A program made the translations under genes and the position numbers. The notes beneath the pieces were generated by a model. It searched no databases and was not told the DNA's origin. It was given only the letters and a program-made list of their open reading frames with translations. 9,535 nt of DNA from Candidatus Gorgonimonas leptogorgiae (GTDB taxonomy: Bacteria; Pseudomonadota; Gammaproteobacteria; Pseudomonadales; Endozoicomonadaceae). The stretch lies in NCBI GenBank assembly GCA_929200515.1, contig CAKNAD010000100.1, forward strand, positions 1-9,535. Direction: 5' to 3'. This document shows, piece after piece, positions 1 through 7,602 of the stretch (the first letter of the stretch is position 1; each line of letters begins with the position of its first letter).

Positions 1-183
1 ACTTATAATCACTTGCTGAAAACCCGCATTTCCAACTGCCACTTGTATATACACGCAGCAGATGAAAACACTGATTTTCACCTACCGCCTATCCTATATA
101 GTTTGTATTTTAAAACCCTATTGAAACACAGCACAACATATGGTACAATAGAAACTTATTTAAACATAATATACAAGGATTAG
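1..183 (+). CDS. Possible 3' end of an unidentified gene (left-truncated)
   Basis: Frame 1 is open from the left edge for 60 codons and ends with TAG at 181-183, four bases before the kinase start at 188. By my estimate a stop-free run of this length would be rare by chance in such AT-rich DNA (about 1%). The translation is protein-like, containing NCHLYIHAADENTDFHLPPI, and the first 100 bases are less AT-rich than the rest of the window. I do not recognise the product and cannot see its start. Against it, a good sigma70-type promoter lies inside its last third. The opposite strand offers only a 27-codon open stretch here. It could be a real gene end or a decayed remnant. Confidence 0.33.
   Translation, partial: TYNHLLKTRISNCHLYIHAADENTDFHLPPILYSLYFKTLLKHSTTYGTIETYLNIIYKD
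121..149 (+). promoter_or_regulatory. Predicted sigma70 promoter of the kinase gene
   Basis: TTGAAA at 121-126 and TACAAT at 144-149 are separated by 17 bases, and a TG one base before the -10 box gives an extended -10. Transcription would start near 156, leaving a leader of about 30 bases with an AAGGA ribosome site just before the ATG at 188. This suggests the kinase gene is transcribed on its own. AT-rich DNA yields chance matches, but two hexamers at ideal spacing plus the TG is better than background. Confidence 0.5.
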
Positions 184-187
184 TAAT

Positions 188-1945
188 ATGGGGTCTGAAT
201 TATCTATCAGTAATAGCACTCAAAATAATTATATTAGTCAAGCAGAAAACAATAACACAAATATAGTTATTCGTGGCTACAGAAAAATAAAAAAAGTTAT
301 TGAATCGATATTCAATTGCTTTATAAATGCTGTAAAATTTCTCATTGAACTTGTTATTCCTCAAAAAACTAAAGAAGATCATGATATAATAGCAAACACT
401 AAAACACATCCTAAATTAACTGAAACTAAAACAGAAGAAGTAGCCAAAACACAAGCTGAATCATTTAAAATTGAAATAAAAGAAGCACCCCAATTAGAAA
501 ATATTGAAAGATCAGAAACTGACGTAACTAGTGTTAACCTATTTAACCCTAATGCTATGGGATATATTCTATGGAATGTTTCAAAAAGTAGTTCACTTGA
601 AGCTCATTCTGTACCTGAAGTAGAAATTGTTTACTTATCCGATGAATCAGAACCAGAAATAGAAAATTCTACAGTAAATGATGAAATATTAGTTAAGTCT
701 AATGTAGATGAAATATCGAAAACATTAAGCCCGTTAGATGTTTTTTTAAAAACAGAAACCGATAAAATACATCCACTAGTTATAAAACCAGAAAATATCG
801 AGTATTGTCAGTCAAACTTGAATTCTAAAGGCGTTAATAAAAAGGTTAGTTTAGGCAAAGGTGCATTTTGTAGATCATATTTAGCAGAACATCAACCTGA
901 ACAACAAACTAACAACAAGCAATTGCTAGTGGTTATTGAGGCTGTAGAATTAAAGCAAAAATTAAAAGAGAACCAAGTAGGAATAATAGATAAAAATAAT
1001 AAGGAAATGCAAAAGCGTCATCAGAAAGAAATTCTGTTACATAATGATGTGAGTTTGATTATAGGTGAAAACTCTGAAAGTCGCATAGCCATGCCTTTTA
1101 GAGGAATAAGCCTTGATGCTCTAGCAAATGGTGGAAAAAAATACGATAAACTTACAAAACTAACAAATAAAGATATTAGAAACAACATTTCTCTATTAGC
1201 AAAAATAGAAAATCCAGATATAACTCCTCAAGCAGGCACACGAAGCGAGAAAGAGGTATTCCATATAATGAGACAAATATTTGAGGAGGTAGCTTCTTTA
1301 AATGAAAATAATAGGTCTCATGGTGATATTACTATTTGTAATGTTTGTATAGATGGAAATACTAAGGTTTCACTGATTGATGCAGGAAGTATAATCAAAT
1401 ATAAAAAATCAACAGATTCGCGAACTACTAATAGAGCACATAATAGATATTATATGGCTCCAGAACTTGTAAAATCTGGTAGGTTTTATATGAGTTCTGA
1501 TATATGGAGTATTGGGGTTCTTGCATATCAGTTGTTAGCTGGTAGAGCAGATATGTGTAATATGGCAGCTGGTGGATGTATCCCTTATCAAAAAGATGGA
1601 GCTGTTAATGTTAGAATAGAAGTTTCAGACAAAATGAAAGATATACTCACGAAGCTATTGACATTGGATCCAGAAAAAAGGCCTACAGCTAAACAAGCTT
1701 TAGAATTATTAGGACCGAGACCAGAAATTAAGCAAATGAACTTGTTAGATTTAACCCTAACTAAAAGTAAACTTGATCCTGTTGTTGCCAACCTACAAAA
1801 TTTAGCAACTGATGCTAATAGAATGGAACAAGAACAAACAACTATAGAAGATGTAACAGAACGATTAAATTTTGCTCAGCAACAATTAGATCTAGTACAG
1901 GATCAGATAATCAGCTTGAGCATAGAAAAAAGTTTTGCGAACTAG
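188..1945 (+). CDS. Eukaryotic-type Ser/Thr kinase-like protein, candidate T3SS effector
   Basis: The protein has 585 residues. Residues 1-30 are rich in Ser, Asn, Gln and Ile with no Sec signal, as is common for type III secretion leaders. Residues 38-58 form a hydrophobic or amphipathic helix, followed by an acidic linker to about 215. The kinase domain spans about 218-510: glycine loop GKGAF (223-227), a possible alpha-C Glu281, catalytic loop H378-G-D380 with N385, D398-A-G in place of DFG, APE at 424-426, D438IWSIG and the subdomain XI Arg498. The beta-3 lysine position appears to hold Glu251, and the catalytic-loop lysine is Thr382, so it may be atypical or a pseudokinase. Residues about 532-580 look like a coiled coil. 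An AAGGA site precedes the ATG. The kinase fold is clear. The effector role is inferred from the domain type and the neighbouring T3SS operon, by analogy with YpkA/YopO-type kinases. Its gene converges with the signal-peptide protein gene. Confidence 0.82.
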   Translation: MGSELSISNSTQNNYISQAENNNTNIVIRGYRKIKKVIESIFNCFINAVKFLIELVIPQKTKEDHDIIANTKTHPKLTETKTEEVAKTQAESFKIEIKEAPQLENIERSETDVTSVNLFNPNAMGYILWNVSKSSSLEAHSVPEVEIVYLSDESEPEIENSTVNDEILVKSNVDEISKTLSPLDVFLKTETDKIHPLVIKPENIEYCQSNLNSKGVNKKVSLGKGAFCRSYLAEHQPEQQTNNKQLLVVIEAVELKQKLKENQVGIIDKNNKEMQKRHQKEILLHNDVSLIIGENSESRIAMPFRGISLDALANGGKKYDKLTKLTNKDIRNNISLLAKIENPDITPQAGTRSEKEVFHIMRQIFEEVASLNENNRSHGDITICNVCIDGNTKVSLIDAGSIIKYKKSTDSRTTNRAHNRYYMAPELVKSGRFYMSSDIWSIGVLAYQLLAGRADMCNMAAGGCIPYQKDGAVNVRIEVSDKMKDILTKLLTLDPEKRPTAKQALELLGPRPEIKQMNLLDLTLTKSKLDPVVANLQNLATDANRMEQEQTTIEDVTERLNFAQQQLDLVQDQIISLSIEKSFAN

Positions 1946-1960
1946 TACTCTAAACACTCT

Positions 1961-2992
1961 TTACTCAAATAAATCTATAAAATAATCTGCATTATATTCC
2001 GGAGGCGGCACGTTATCTAACAAATTAAAATCATCTATATTAATACACAATTGATAATTTCCTTCCTCTACTTCAAGTCCTACTACCTTAAAAGGGGAAA
2101 AAGCATCTTCTCTTATTGTAAAAATACGTACTAGTAATTTAGGATGTTGTTCCATTGCTCGCATAAGAGATGACAATTCAAATATTATATTATTTGAGTC
2201 TGTATTATGTAGCCATCTAGATGATATTTTCATTACTGTAGGTTTATATGTTATACCTTCAATAATAATAAAATCTATAGCTTTAGATCCCATATAAGAA
2301 TACCGTTGCATCCATTGTTGAGAAAAATCGCCCAATGCAAATGGATTTAAAATGGTAATATCGTTATCCCCAAGGTGATTTAATTGTTTTGCAACAGCTT
2401 TTTTACATTCAGTAAAATAAATTTTTTTAGTAATAAAATAATCATCTTTATTTGCATAATTTGGAATAGTATTTAAGGTAGCATTACGCATTTGGTTATC
2501 TTTTGTTCTAAACTCAGTAGACATCAAACGCCATGTGTTGATATCTCCCACTAATACTTTATAAAATCTTTTGACTCTTTTATTAGACTTAAATGAAAAA
2601 ACATGAGTTGCTACCGATGAAATAGCATATGACTCATTTCTTAACAAAAGGTTTCCAATAATACCTTCTACCCTTAATCTAAGTAAACCAGCTAAATTTT
2701 TATTACTAAAGTTAATAATCAGCCTACTACAAATTTTATAAAATTTTTTATTATTATTAACATAAGATAATTTACCAGATGTAGGAATAAAAGACATAGC
2801 CGGATCGCAACAACTTTTAATAATTTTAGTACTCACAGAATAATTTAGATGTAGCTTACCATGCGAGACTAATCCATTGCTATCATTTAACGACCAAGAA
2901 TAACTTTTATTATAATCTTGGGCAAAAGTAAATACAGAGTAAAAACTTGCGATTATAATAATTTTTATTGTTGTTTTTATAATATTATTCAT
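1961..2992 (-). CDS. Unrecognised exported protein with Sec signal peptide
   Basis: This 343-residue protein is not recognised. Residues 1-24 form a classical signal peptide: a Lys at 6 and 10, a hydrophobic core (IIIIASFYSVF) and a likely cleavage after Ala24 (TFA followed by QDY). No later hydrophobic segment is long enough for a membrane anchor, so the mature protein is probably periplasmic or secreted. The mature part has five Cys (61, 62, 88, 196, 316), allowing disulfides, and an N-terminal half with many short beta-like stretches. The signal peptide supports this start although no convincing ribosome site is visible upstream. The gene ends 15 bases from the kinase stop on the other strand, with no hairpin terminator between them, and is divergent from the T3SS operon. 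It carries a Sec signal rather than a type III leader, so it is unlikely to be a T3SS substrate. Confidence 0.75.
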   Translation of the reverse strand: MNNIIKTTIKIIIIASFYSVFTFAQDYNKSYSWSLNDSNGLVSHGKLHLNYSVSTKIIKSCCDPAMSFIPTSGKLSYVNNNKKFYKICSRLIINFSNKNLAGLLRLRVEGIIGNLLLRNESYAISSVATHVFSFKSNKRVKRFYKVLVGDINTWRLMSTEFRTKDNQMRNATLNTIPNYANKDDYFITKKIYFTECKKAVAKQLNHLGDNDITILNPFALGDFSQQWMQRYSYMGSKAIDFIIIEGITYKPTVMKISSRWLHNTDSNNIIFELSSLMRAMEQHPKLLVRIFTIREDAFSPFKVVGLEVEEGNYQLCINIDDFNLLDNVPPPEYNADYFIDLFE

Positions 2993-3030
2993 TTGATAAT
3001 TAATTTAAGTTTTAATATATAGAAAAGCTG

Positions 3031-3059
3031 ATACTAATATAAAATACTACAGTAATCAA
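3031..3059 (-). promoter_or_regulatory. Candidate promoter of the exported-protein gene
   Basis: On the minus strand TTGATT (3059-3054) and TAGTAT (3036-3031) are 17 bases apart, about 40 bases upstream of the ATG at 2992. Each hexamer matches consensus at four of six positions, so this is only a candidate. Confidence 0.27.
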
Positions 3060-3179
3060 GACGTTCTTCTTAAATTAAATTATTTTATCTAGCTTTTAAA
3101 CATATCTAACCGCATACCCAATTAAAGTGATATATCAAAGAAGCCGATCGATTTCTATATTGATAATTTAGCTTATTAG

Positions 3180-3208
3180 TGTAGTTGTATACATTTAATT
3201 TATATAAT
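3180..3208 (+). promoter_or_regulatory. Candidate promoter of the T3SS operon
   Basis: A perfect TATAAT lies at 3203-3208, about 40 bases before the operon's first start codon. At 17-base spacing the -35 region reads TGTAGT (3180-3185), a poor match, which would fit dependence on an activator as is common for T3SS operons. That reading is inference. The rest of the 256-base divergent region (2993-3248) shows no RNA gene or clear operator to me. Confidence 0.33.
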
Positions 3209-3248
3209 TAGTAGTCAGATTTCTTGCAACATAAAAAATGAGGCGATC

Positions 3249-3590
3249 ATGATTTACGTATTAAGAGATAGCCATGGGAGAATTACTAAAATAAGTGAGT
3301 CTCCTAAATCTAACGAATGGCAAGAATGCCAAGAAAATAACAAAGAATTACAACTGTTTTTACAGAATAATCCTAGTGCTACTAAAGATATAATGCGCTC
3401 AGTAGATGCAGATTTTATTAGAGTATTAGAGGATGTTATTGATTTATTAATAAATAAAGAAATAATTAAATTTACTGATTTTCCAGTTCCTGTACAAAAT
3501 AAATTATTAAAACGCAGGAAATATCGCAATGTAATCAAGCAAAATCCTGATGCAGCTATATTATTAGATAGCAACTCTGGATTATTATAA
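3249..3590 (+). CDS. Small TrpB-like protein (tryptophan synthase beta-like family)
   Basis: This 113-residue cytoplasmic protein fits the short family that databases label 'tryptophan synthase subunit beta-like', known from beta- and gammaproteobacteria. The signs are an N-terminal YVLRDSHGRI segment (residues 3-12), a central helix DFIRVLEDVIDLLINKEII (about 55-73), then FTDFP and KLLKRR near 76-91. It is far too short for tryptophan synthase beta (about 400 residues) and lacks any pyridoxal-phosphate site, so the family name should not be read as an enzyme activity. The function is unknown. GAGG lies a few bases before the ATG. It is the first gene of a same-strand run, 45 bases upstream of sctX. 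In Yersinia this position holds sycN and tyeA, to which I see no resemblance. A link to secretion is therefore positional only. Confidence 0.78.
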   Translation: MIYVLRDSHGRITKISESPKSNEWQECQENNKELQLFLQNNPSATKDIMRSVDADFIRVLEDVIDLLINKEIIKFTDFPVPVQNKLLKRRKYRNVIKQNPDAAILLDSNSGLL

Positions 3591-3635
3591 AAAAATTAAA
3601 TAAAAACTATTACTAACTTTAAAAAGAATTTTATT

Positions 3636-4028
3636 ATGGCATTTGATTATTTTCAATCTGGAATTTCTGGTTATTCTAGCACTGGTCTAGATTTAACTAA
3701 ACAAGACTTTCCACAACAAAAGTATTCCTTTGTAACACCAGGAAAAAAAGTAGAGTCACATATATGGAATTTATTCAGTTTTAGTAAGTCTTATGAAAAT
3801 AAAACACTTAGCTTTATTACTGGTATTAATAATAATACAGTATTAACACCAATAGAACATGTCAGCATGGCAAATAAAACTATAAATGTAATTTCAGAGC
3901 AAATTAGTAAATATCCTAAATCTAGCCAGCAATCGCAAATACTAAATAAGGCATTAGATATACTAACTAAATCTAAAGAAGATATAGATTATTTAACAAT
4001 AAATCGTAATGTTTTATTAGCTGGATAG
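3636..4028 (+). CDS. sctX: Type III secretion protein SctX (YscX family)
   Basis: This 130-residue protein is close to the usual YscX length of about 122. The N-terminal half aligns by eye with Yersinia YscX: GLDLTKQDFPQQKY (17-30) corresponds to GIEKL...LPDRY, and PGKKVESHIWNLF (35-47) to PDGHPVEPHLERLY. The C-terminal part (about 80-125) is predicted helical, where YscX binds its chaperone. In Ysc systems YscX is an early export substrate needed for secretion. It forms a complex with YscY that docks on the cytosolic domain of YscV, and the adjacent sctY and sctV genes match that partnership. The ribosome site (AAAGA) is weak. Its closeness to sctY (14 bases) indicates co-transcription. Identification rests on motif similarity plus gene order. 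Confidence 0.86.
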   Translation: MAFDYFQSGISGYSSTGLDLTKQDFPQQKYSFVTPGKKVESHIWNLFSFSKSYENKTLSFITGINNNTVLTPIEHVSMANKTINVISEQISKYPKSSQQSQILNKALDILTKSKEDIDYLTINRNVLLAG

Positions 4029-4042
4029 CTTTAAGGTGGAAT

Positions 4043-4363
4043 ATGCATAAATCTGTTGAATCATGGATGCTAAATCAAGCGGCTTATTATTTAGAGTATT
4101 CCCACTATGATAAAGCAATAGCATTATTACAAGCTTTAGAATTAATAGATAAATCTAGTTTAGATAGCTATAAAATGCTAGCTTACTTATATTTAAAAAA
4201 AGAAGATTTTAAAGAGGCAATTAATTTAGCAAACAGATACATTATTAATGCCAAAAACTCCGAAGATAGAAAAAAAATGGAGTGGCTTAAAAAATATGCT
4301 GTATTTAAAATGAAGTCAGCACAAAACGGCAATAATAACTTAACAATTAAACAGCATCTATAA
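4043..4363 (+). CDS. sctY: Type III secretion chaperone SctY (YscY family, TPR)
   Basis: This 106-residue, all-helical protein has about two tetratricopeptide-type repeats. The first is at about 8-38 (AAYYLEYSHYDKAIALLQAL) and the second at about 41-74 (MLAYLYLKKEDFKEAINLA). YscY is about 114 residues, has the same TPR-like build, and is the cytoplasmic chaperone of YscX; the pair contacts the gate protein YscV. A good AAGGTGGA ribosome site precedes the ATG, 14 bases after sctX, and sctV follows after 18 bases. The order sctX-sctY-sctV is identical to the Ysc virulence operon. TPR sequences are not distinctive alone, so the assignment leans on context. Confidence 0.85.
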   Translation: MHKSVESWMLNQAAYYLEYSHYDKAIALLQALELIDKSSLDSYKMLAYLYLKKEDFKEAINLANRYIINAKNSEDRKKMEWLKKYAVFKMKSAQNGNNNLTIKQHL

Positions 4364-4381
4364 ACCATTGGGTAGCTATGC

Positions 4382-6469
4382 ATGAATGCATTGATCGCAG
4401 GTATAAATAGTCTTAGTAAAAAAAATGATATAGTTCTAGCTATTCTGTTAATGGCAATAATCGCTCTTATTGTATTGCCAATGCCAACGGGATTAGTAGA
4501 TTTTTTAATCGCACTTAATATGGGTATGGCGGTTATTCTATTAATGACAGCTATCTATCTTAAATCACCGCTTGAGTTTTCTTCATTTCCTGGAGTGTTA
4601 CTAGTTACCACTTTATTTAGACTATCGTTGTCTATTACCACTACTAGGCTAATTTTATTACAGGCAGATGCAGGAGAAATTGTATACACTTTTGGTAACT
4701 TTGTTGTTGGTGGTAATTTAGTAGTTGGTTTGGTTATCTTTCTTATTATAACTATAGTGCAATTTTTGGTTATTACTAAGGGTTCTGAACGTGTTGCAGA
4801 GGTAAGCGCACGGTTCTCCTTAGATGGAATGCCAGGCAAACAAATGAGTATTGATGCCGATTTACGTGCTGGGTCCATCGATGCTGAAGAAGCTCAGAGA
4901 CGTCGTGGTTTAGTAACTAAAGAGTCGCAATTATTTGGTTCCATGGATGGTGCCATGAAGTTTGTTAAAGGCGACGCAATAGCTGGTATTATAATAATTG
5001 TAGTTAACATTACAGCTGGTATAGCAATTGGTAGTAGTAACGGTATGCCAATGAAAGAAGCATTAGCATTATATGCAGTATTAACTATAGGCGATGGTTT
5101 AATATCACAAATACCGGCACTACTTATTTCTATAACAGCTGGTATTATTGTTACTAGGGTATCAAATGAAGAATCACGAGATTTAGGTAATGAAATAGGA
5201 GCACAGCTAACTGATAAACCTAAAGCTTTGTTAGTTGCTGGTGCTTTATTACTAGGCTTCGCTATAGTACCTGGGTTTCCCACAGCAATATTTTTAGGGC
5301 TAGCTGCAGTAATTGGCGGTGGTGGTTTCTTTATTCTTCGAAAGTTTGCACAGTCGGAATATGAACAATCGGATAGCTCAATTCCTGCTATGGCAGCTTC
5401 AGCAACAGATGATCCAAGACAAGCTCAAACTAAATTAGATCAACAAGAAGAGTTTTCACAAACCTTACCTTTAGTTATCGATGTTCCAGTAAATATAAAG
5501 AAAATAATAAAACCCAGTGTATTAAACGCCGAACTAGTGAAAGTGCGCAAAGCCCTTTATATGGATCTAGGGGTGCCGTTTCCAGGTATTCATTTGCGTT
5601 TCAATGAAAATATTAAAGAAAATAGTTATGCTATTTTATTGCAAGAAGTACCTGTGGCTGAAGGTCGATTTAAACCTGGACATCTATTTATACGTGAAAC
5701 TAAAGATCATTTAGATATGCTCGGAATAGACTATGAAACCGATGAAGAGTTTTTGCCCAATTTAGACTCATTATGGGGGAAAGAGTCTTTAAAACCTAAA
5801 CTAGAAGAACAATCTATTCAATATATGGATAGCTCCAAAATAATGACATTCCATTTAGCACATGTGCTGAAAAAATATTCAGAAGATTTCATCGGTATTC
5901 AAGAAACCCGTTACTTATTAGAAAAAATGGAAGGTAATTTTGGAGAATTAATTAAAGAAGCACAACGGTTATTACCAGTAAACAAAATAACTGAAATTTT
6001 CCAAAGATTAGTAGCTGAAGATATTTCTATACGTAACTTACGTAATATTTTGCAAGCATTAGTTGTTTGGGGGCATAAAGAAAAAGAAGTAATTCAGCTT
6101 ACTGAATATGTACGTTCATCATTAAAACGTTATATAAGTTATAAATATTCTAATGGACGCAATACTTTACCAGTGTATTTGTTGGATCAAGAAGTAGAAG
6201 ACACTATACGTAACGGCATTAGACAAACTTCAGCAGGTAGTTATTTAGCTTTAGATCCAATGACGACTAACAAATTTGTCGAAAATACTAAGCAAGCAGT
6301 TGGTAAAATTAGCCATTTAGAACATAAGCCAGTGTTAATAACTGCTATGGATATTCGTAGATATGTACGCAAATTGCTAGAGCAAGAACTATACGAATTA
6401 GCGGTATTGTCGCATCAAGAACTTACTGAAGAAATAATAGTACAACCTTTAGGGCGGATAAATTTATAA
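4382..6469 (+). CDS. sctV: Type III secretion export-gate protein SctV (YscV/LcrD, FHIPEP family)
   Basis: SctV forms the nonameric inner-membrane export gate that selects and passes substrates. At 695 residues it is full length (YscV is about 704). The N-terminal half has about eight hydrophobic segments (roughly 17-33, 37-60, 71-93, 109-132, 200-220, 233-258, 280-298 and 300-319). The FHIPEP-family cytoplasmic loop lies at about 136-195, with ERVAEVSARFSLDGMPGKQM (136-155) followed by conserved IDADLRAG and LFGSMDGAMKFVKGDAIAG. After a variable linker (about 320-360) comes the C-terminal cytosolic ring domain (about 362-695), ending in VQPLGRINL, close to the end of YscV. No frameshift or missing segment is visible. 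An injectisome rather than flagellar identity (FlhA) follows from the sctX and sctY neighbours and the YscV-like end. Only a weak GGGTAG ribosome site is present. The stop overlaps the convergent glycosyltransferase gene, and no further secretion gene follows. Confidence 0.97.
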   Translation: MNALIAGINSLSKKNDIVLAILLMAIIALIVLPMPTGLVDFLIALNMGMAVILLMTAIYLKSPLEFSSFPGVLLVTTLFRLSLSITTTRLILLQADAGEIVYTFGNFVVGGNLVVGLVIFLIITIVQFLVITKGSERVAEVSARFSLDGMPGKQMSIDADLRAGSIDAEEAQRRRGLVTKESQLFGSMDGAMKFVKGDAIAGIIIIVVNITAGIAIGSSNGMPMKEALALYAVLTIGDGLISQIPALLISITAGIIVTRVSNEESRDLGNEIGAQLTDKPKALLVAGALLLGFAIVPGFPTAIFLGLAAVIGGGGFFILRKFAQSEYEQSDSSIPAMAASATDDPRQAQTKLDQQEEFSQTLPLVIDVPVNIKKIIKPSVLNAELVKVRKALYMDLGVPFPGIHLRFNENIKENSYAILLQEVPVAEGRFKPGHLFIRETKDHLDMLGIDYETDEEFLPNLDSLWGKESLKPKLEEQSIQYMDSSKIMTFHLAHVLKKYSEDFIGIQETRYLLEKMEGNFGELIKEAQRLLPVNKITEIFQRLVAEDISIRNLRNILQALVVWGHKEKEVIQLTEYVRSSLKRYISYKYSNGRNTLPVYLLDQEVEDTIRNGIRQTSAGSYLALDPMTTNKFVENTKQAVGKISHLEHKPVLITAMDIRRYVRKLLEQELYELAVLSHQELTEEIIVQPLGRINL

Positions 6470-7573
6470 CTTTTTAGCCAATTTAGTAAATAGTTGTAAC
6501 CATTGGCTATATATTATCTCCATGCTATATTTTTTTCTTACTTCTACAGCTTTTGTAGCTAGTTGTTGCCGTAACTTTTTATCTTCTATTAGTCTACTAA
6601 GTTCTTGGGTAAAAGCGGTGGTATTTCCTACTGGAACTAATAAACCATTTACTCCATGTTCTATAATCTCAGCTGGTCCAGTTTTACAAGCAAAACTAAC
6701 TACTGGCAAGCCATATGCCATAGCTTCTAATAGTACACAGGGTAATCCTTCAAATCTAGAAGAAAACACAAAAACATCCGCAGCGCTATACCAATGATGT
6801 AAATTGCCAACAGCTCCTAGCATTAAAACACGTTGTTGCAACCCCAATTTAGCTATTTGTTGCTCTAAGTCATGGCGTTGTGTACCCTCACCTAGAATAA
6901 TTAATTGCCAATTGTTATATTTATTCGTAATAGTTGCAAACATATCTATTAGTAAATCAAAACCCTTTTGTTGCTCTAGTCTACCAACAGCTAATAAAGT
7001 TTTGCTATTATTTTGTATAAATTGATTAGGCATTAAGCTATTTGAAATTATCGGTAATGGATACACTAGCGGGTTAGCAATAACTACATTATTAGTTAAA
7101 TGAGTATTAGCATTTAACCAGTCAGCACTTTCTTGAGTTAATACTACTAAGGAATCTAAACGACTATAAAAATATTTTTTAAAAAATTGAAAACCTCTAC
7201 CAAATCTATTATTAGCAAAATGGCTAGCATAAAAATGCTCCATGCCAACAACAATAACTTGTTTTAATGCATATTTAGCAAGGGCTGCGTAACGGTTAGC
7301 TAGTGGATCTATAGCTATAATGATATCCGGCTTATATTTAATTACAGCTATTATAAATTTATATGCTAATAATATTCTTGATCTTGGTATTTGAATAAGC
7401 TTAATGCTAGAGTTTAACTTAAAAAAACAGTTATTTTTTTTACCTAAATGAGCTATAGTAACTTTATGTCCCTGATCGGTAAAATAATTAGCATATAGCG
7501 TAATAACCCGTTCTTCTCCACTAGATTTACTCATTGCATCGGAATGAAAAAACATTATTTTTTTATTTTGCAT
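6464..7573 (-). CDS. Family 4 glycosyltransferase (GT-B fold)
   Basis: This 369-residue retaining glycosyltransferase of the GT4 type would transfer a sugar from a nucleotide donor, probably in lipopolysaccharide or surface-polysaccharide synthesis at the cytoplasmic face. The N-terminal half has the usual family opening (KIMFFHSDAMSKSSGEERVI, with the sugar-binding loop at about 12-22). The C-terminal donor domain shows VGRLEQQKGFDLLI (196-209), GEG (228-230), the E-x7-E motif Glu275/Glu283 in RFEGLPCVLLEAMAYGLPVV, and GPAEIIEHGVNGLLVPVGN (299-317). No membrane segment is obvious. AAGGAAG lies upstream of the ATG. It begins 29 bases after rnhA on the same strand, so the two are probably co-transcribed. 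Its stop lies inside the end of sctV. The acceptor and sugar cannot be told from sequence. Confidence 0.93.
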   Translation of the reverse strand: MQNKKIMFFHSDAMSKSSGEERVITLYANYFTDQGHKVTIAHLGKKNNCFFKLNSSIKLIQIPRSRILLAYKFIIAVIKYKPDIIIAIDPLANRYAALAKYALKQVIVVGMEHFYASHFANNRFGRGFQFFKKYFYSRLDSLVVLTQESADWLNANTHLTNNVVIANPLVYPLPIISNSLMPNQFIQNNSKTLLAVGRLEQQKGFDLLIDMFATITNKYNNWQLIILGEGTQRHDLEQQIAKLGLQQRVLMLGAVGNLHHWYSAADVFVFSSRFEGLPCVLLEAMAYGLPVVSFACKTGPAEIIEHGVNGLLVPVGNTTAFTQELSRLIEDKKLRQQLATKAVEVRKKYSMEIIYSQWLQLFTKLAKKL

Positions 7574-7602
7574 CTATCTTCCTTAACGGTATAACATTAT
7601 TA

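Noticed and set aside
1..81. Minus-strand GTG-initiated frame of 27 codons running off the left edge
   Set aside because: It is too short, preceded by an in-frame stop and lacks a properly spaced ribosome site; the plus-strand frame is longer.
200..409. Minus-strand ORF of 69 codons inside the kinase gene
   Set aside because: It lies wholly within a well-supported coding region, has no family motif and looks like an antisense shadow of AT-rich codons.
1946..1960. Bidirectional terminator between the kinase and exported-protein genes
   Set aside because: The 15-base gap has no inverted repeat or T-run that would form a terminator.
3254..3574. Minus-strand ORF of 106 codons opposite the TrpB-like gene
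   Set aside because: It almost exactly mirrors the plus-strand gene, which has a ribosome site, family motifs and operon context; the antisense translation does not resemble a protein family.
3249..3590. Identification of the first operon gene as SycN or TyeA from its position
   Set aside because: The sequence matches the short TrpB-like family and shows no resemblance to SycN or TyeA that I can recall.
4555..5283. Two minus-strand ORFs (107 and 129 codons) inside sctV
   Set aside because: sctV is unambiguous here, and these are reverse-frame shadows of its membrane segments.
6522..7025. Plus-strand ORFs opposite the glycosyltransferase gene
   Set aside because: They overlap the conserved donor-domain motifs of the minus-strand gene and show no motif of their own.
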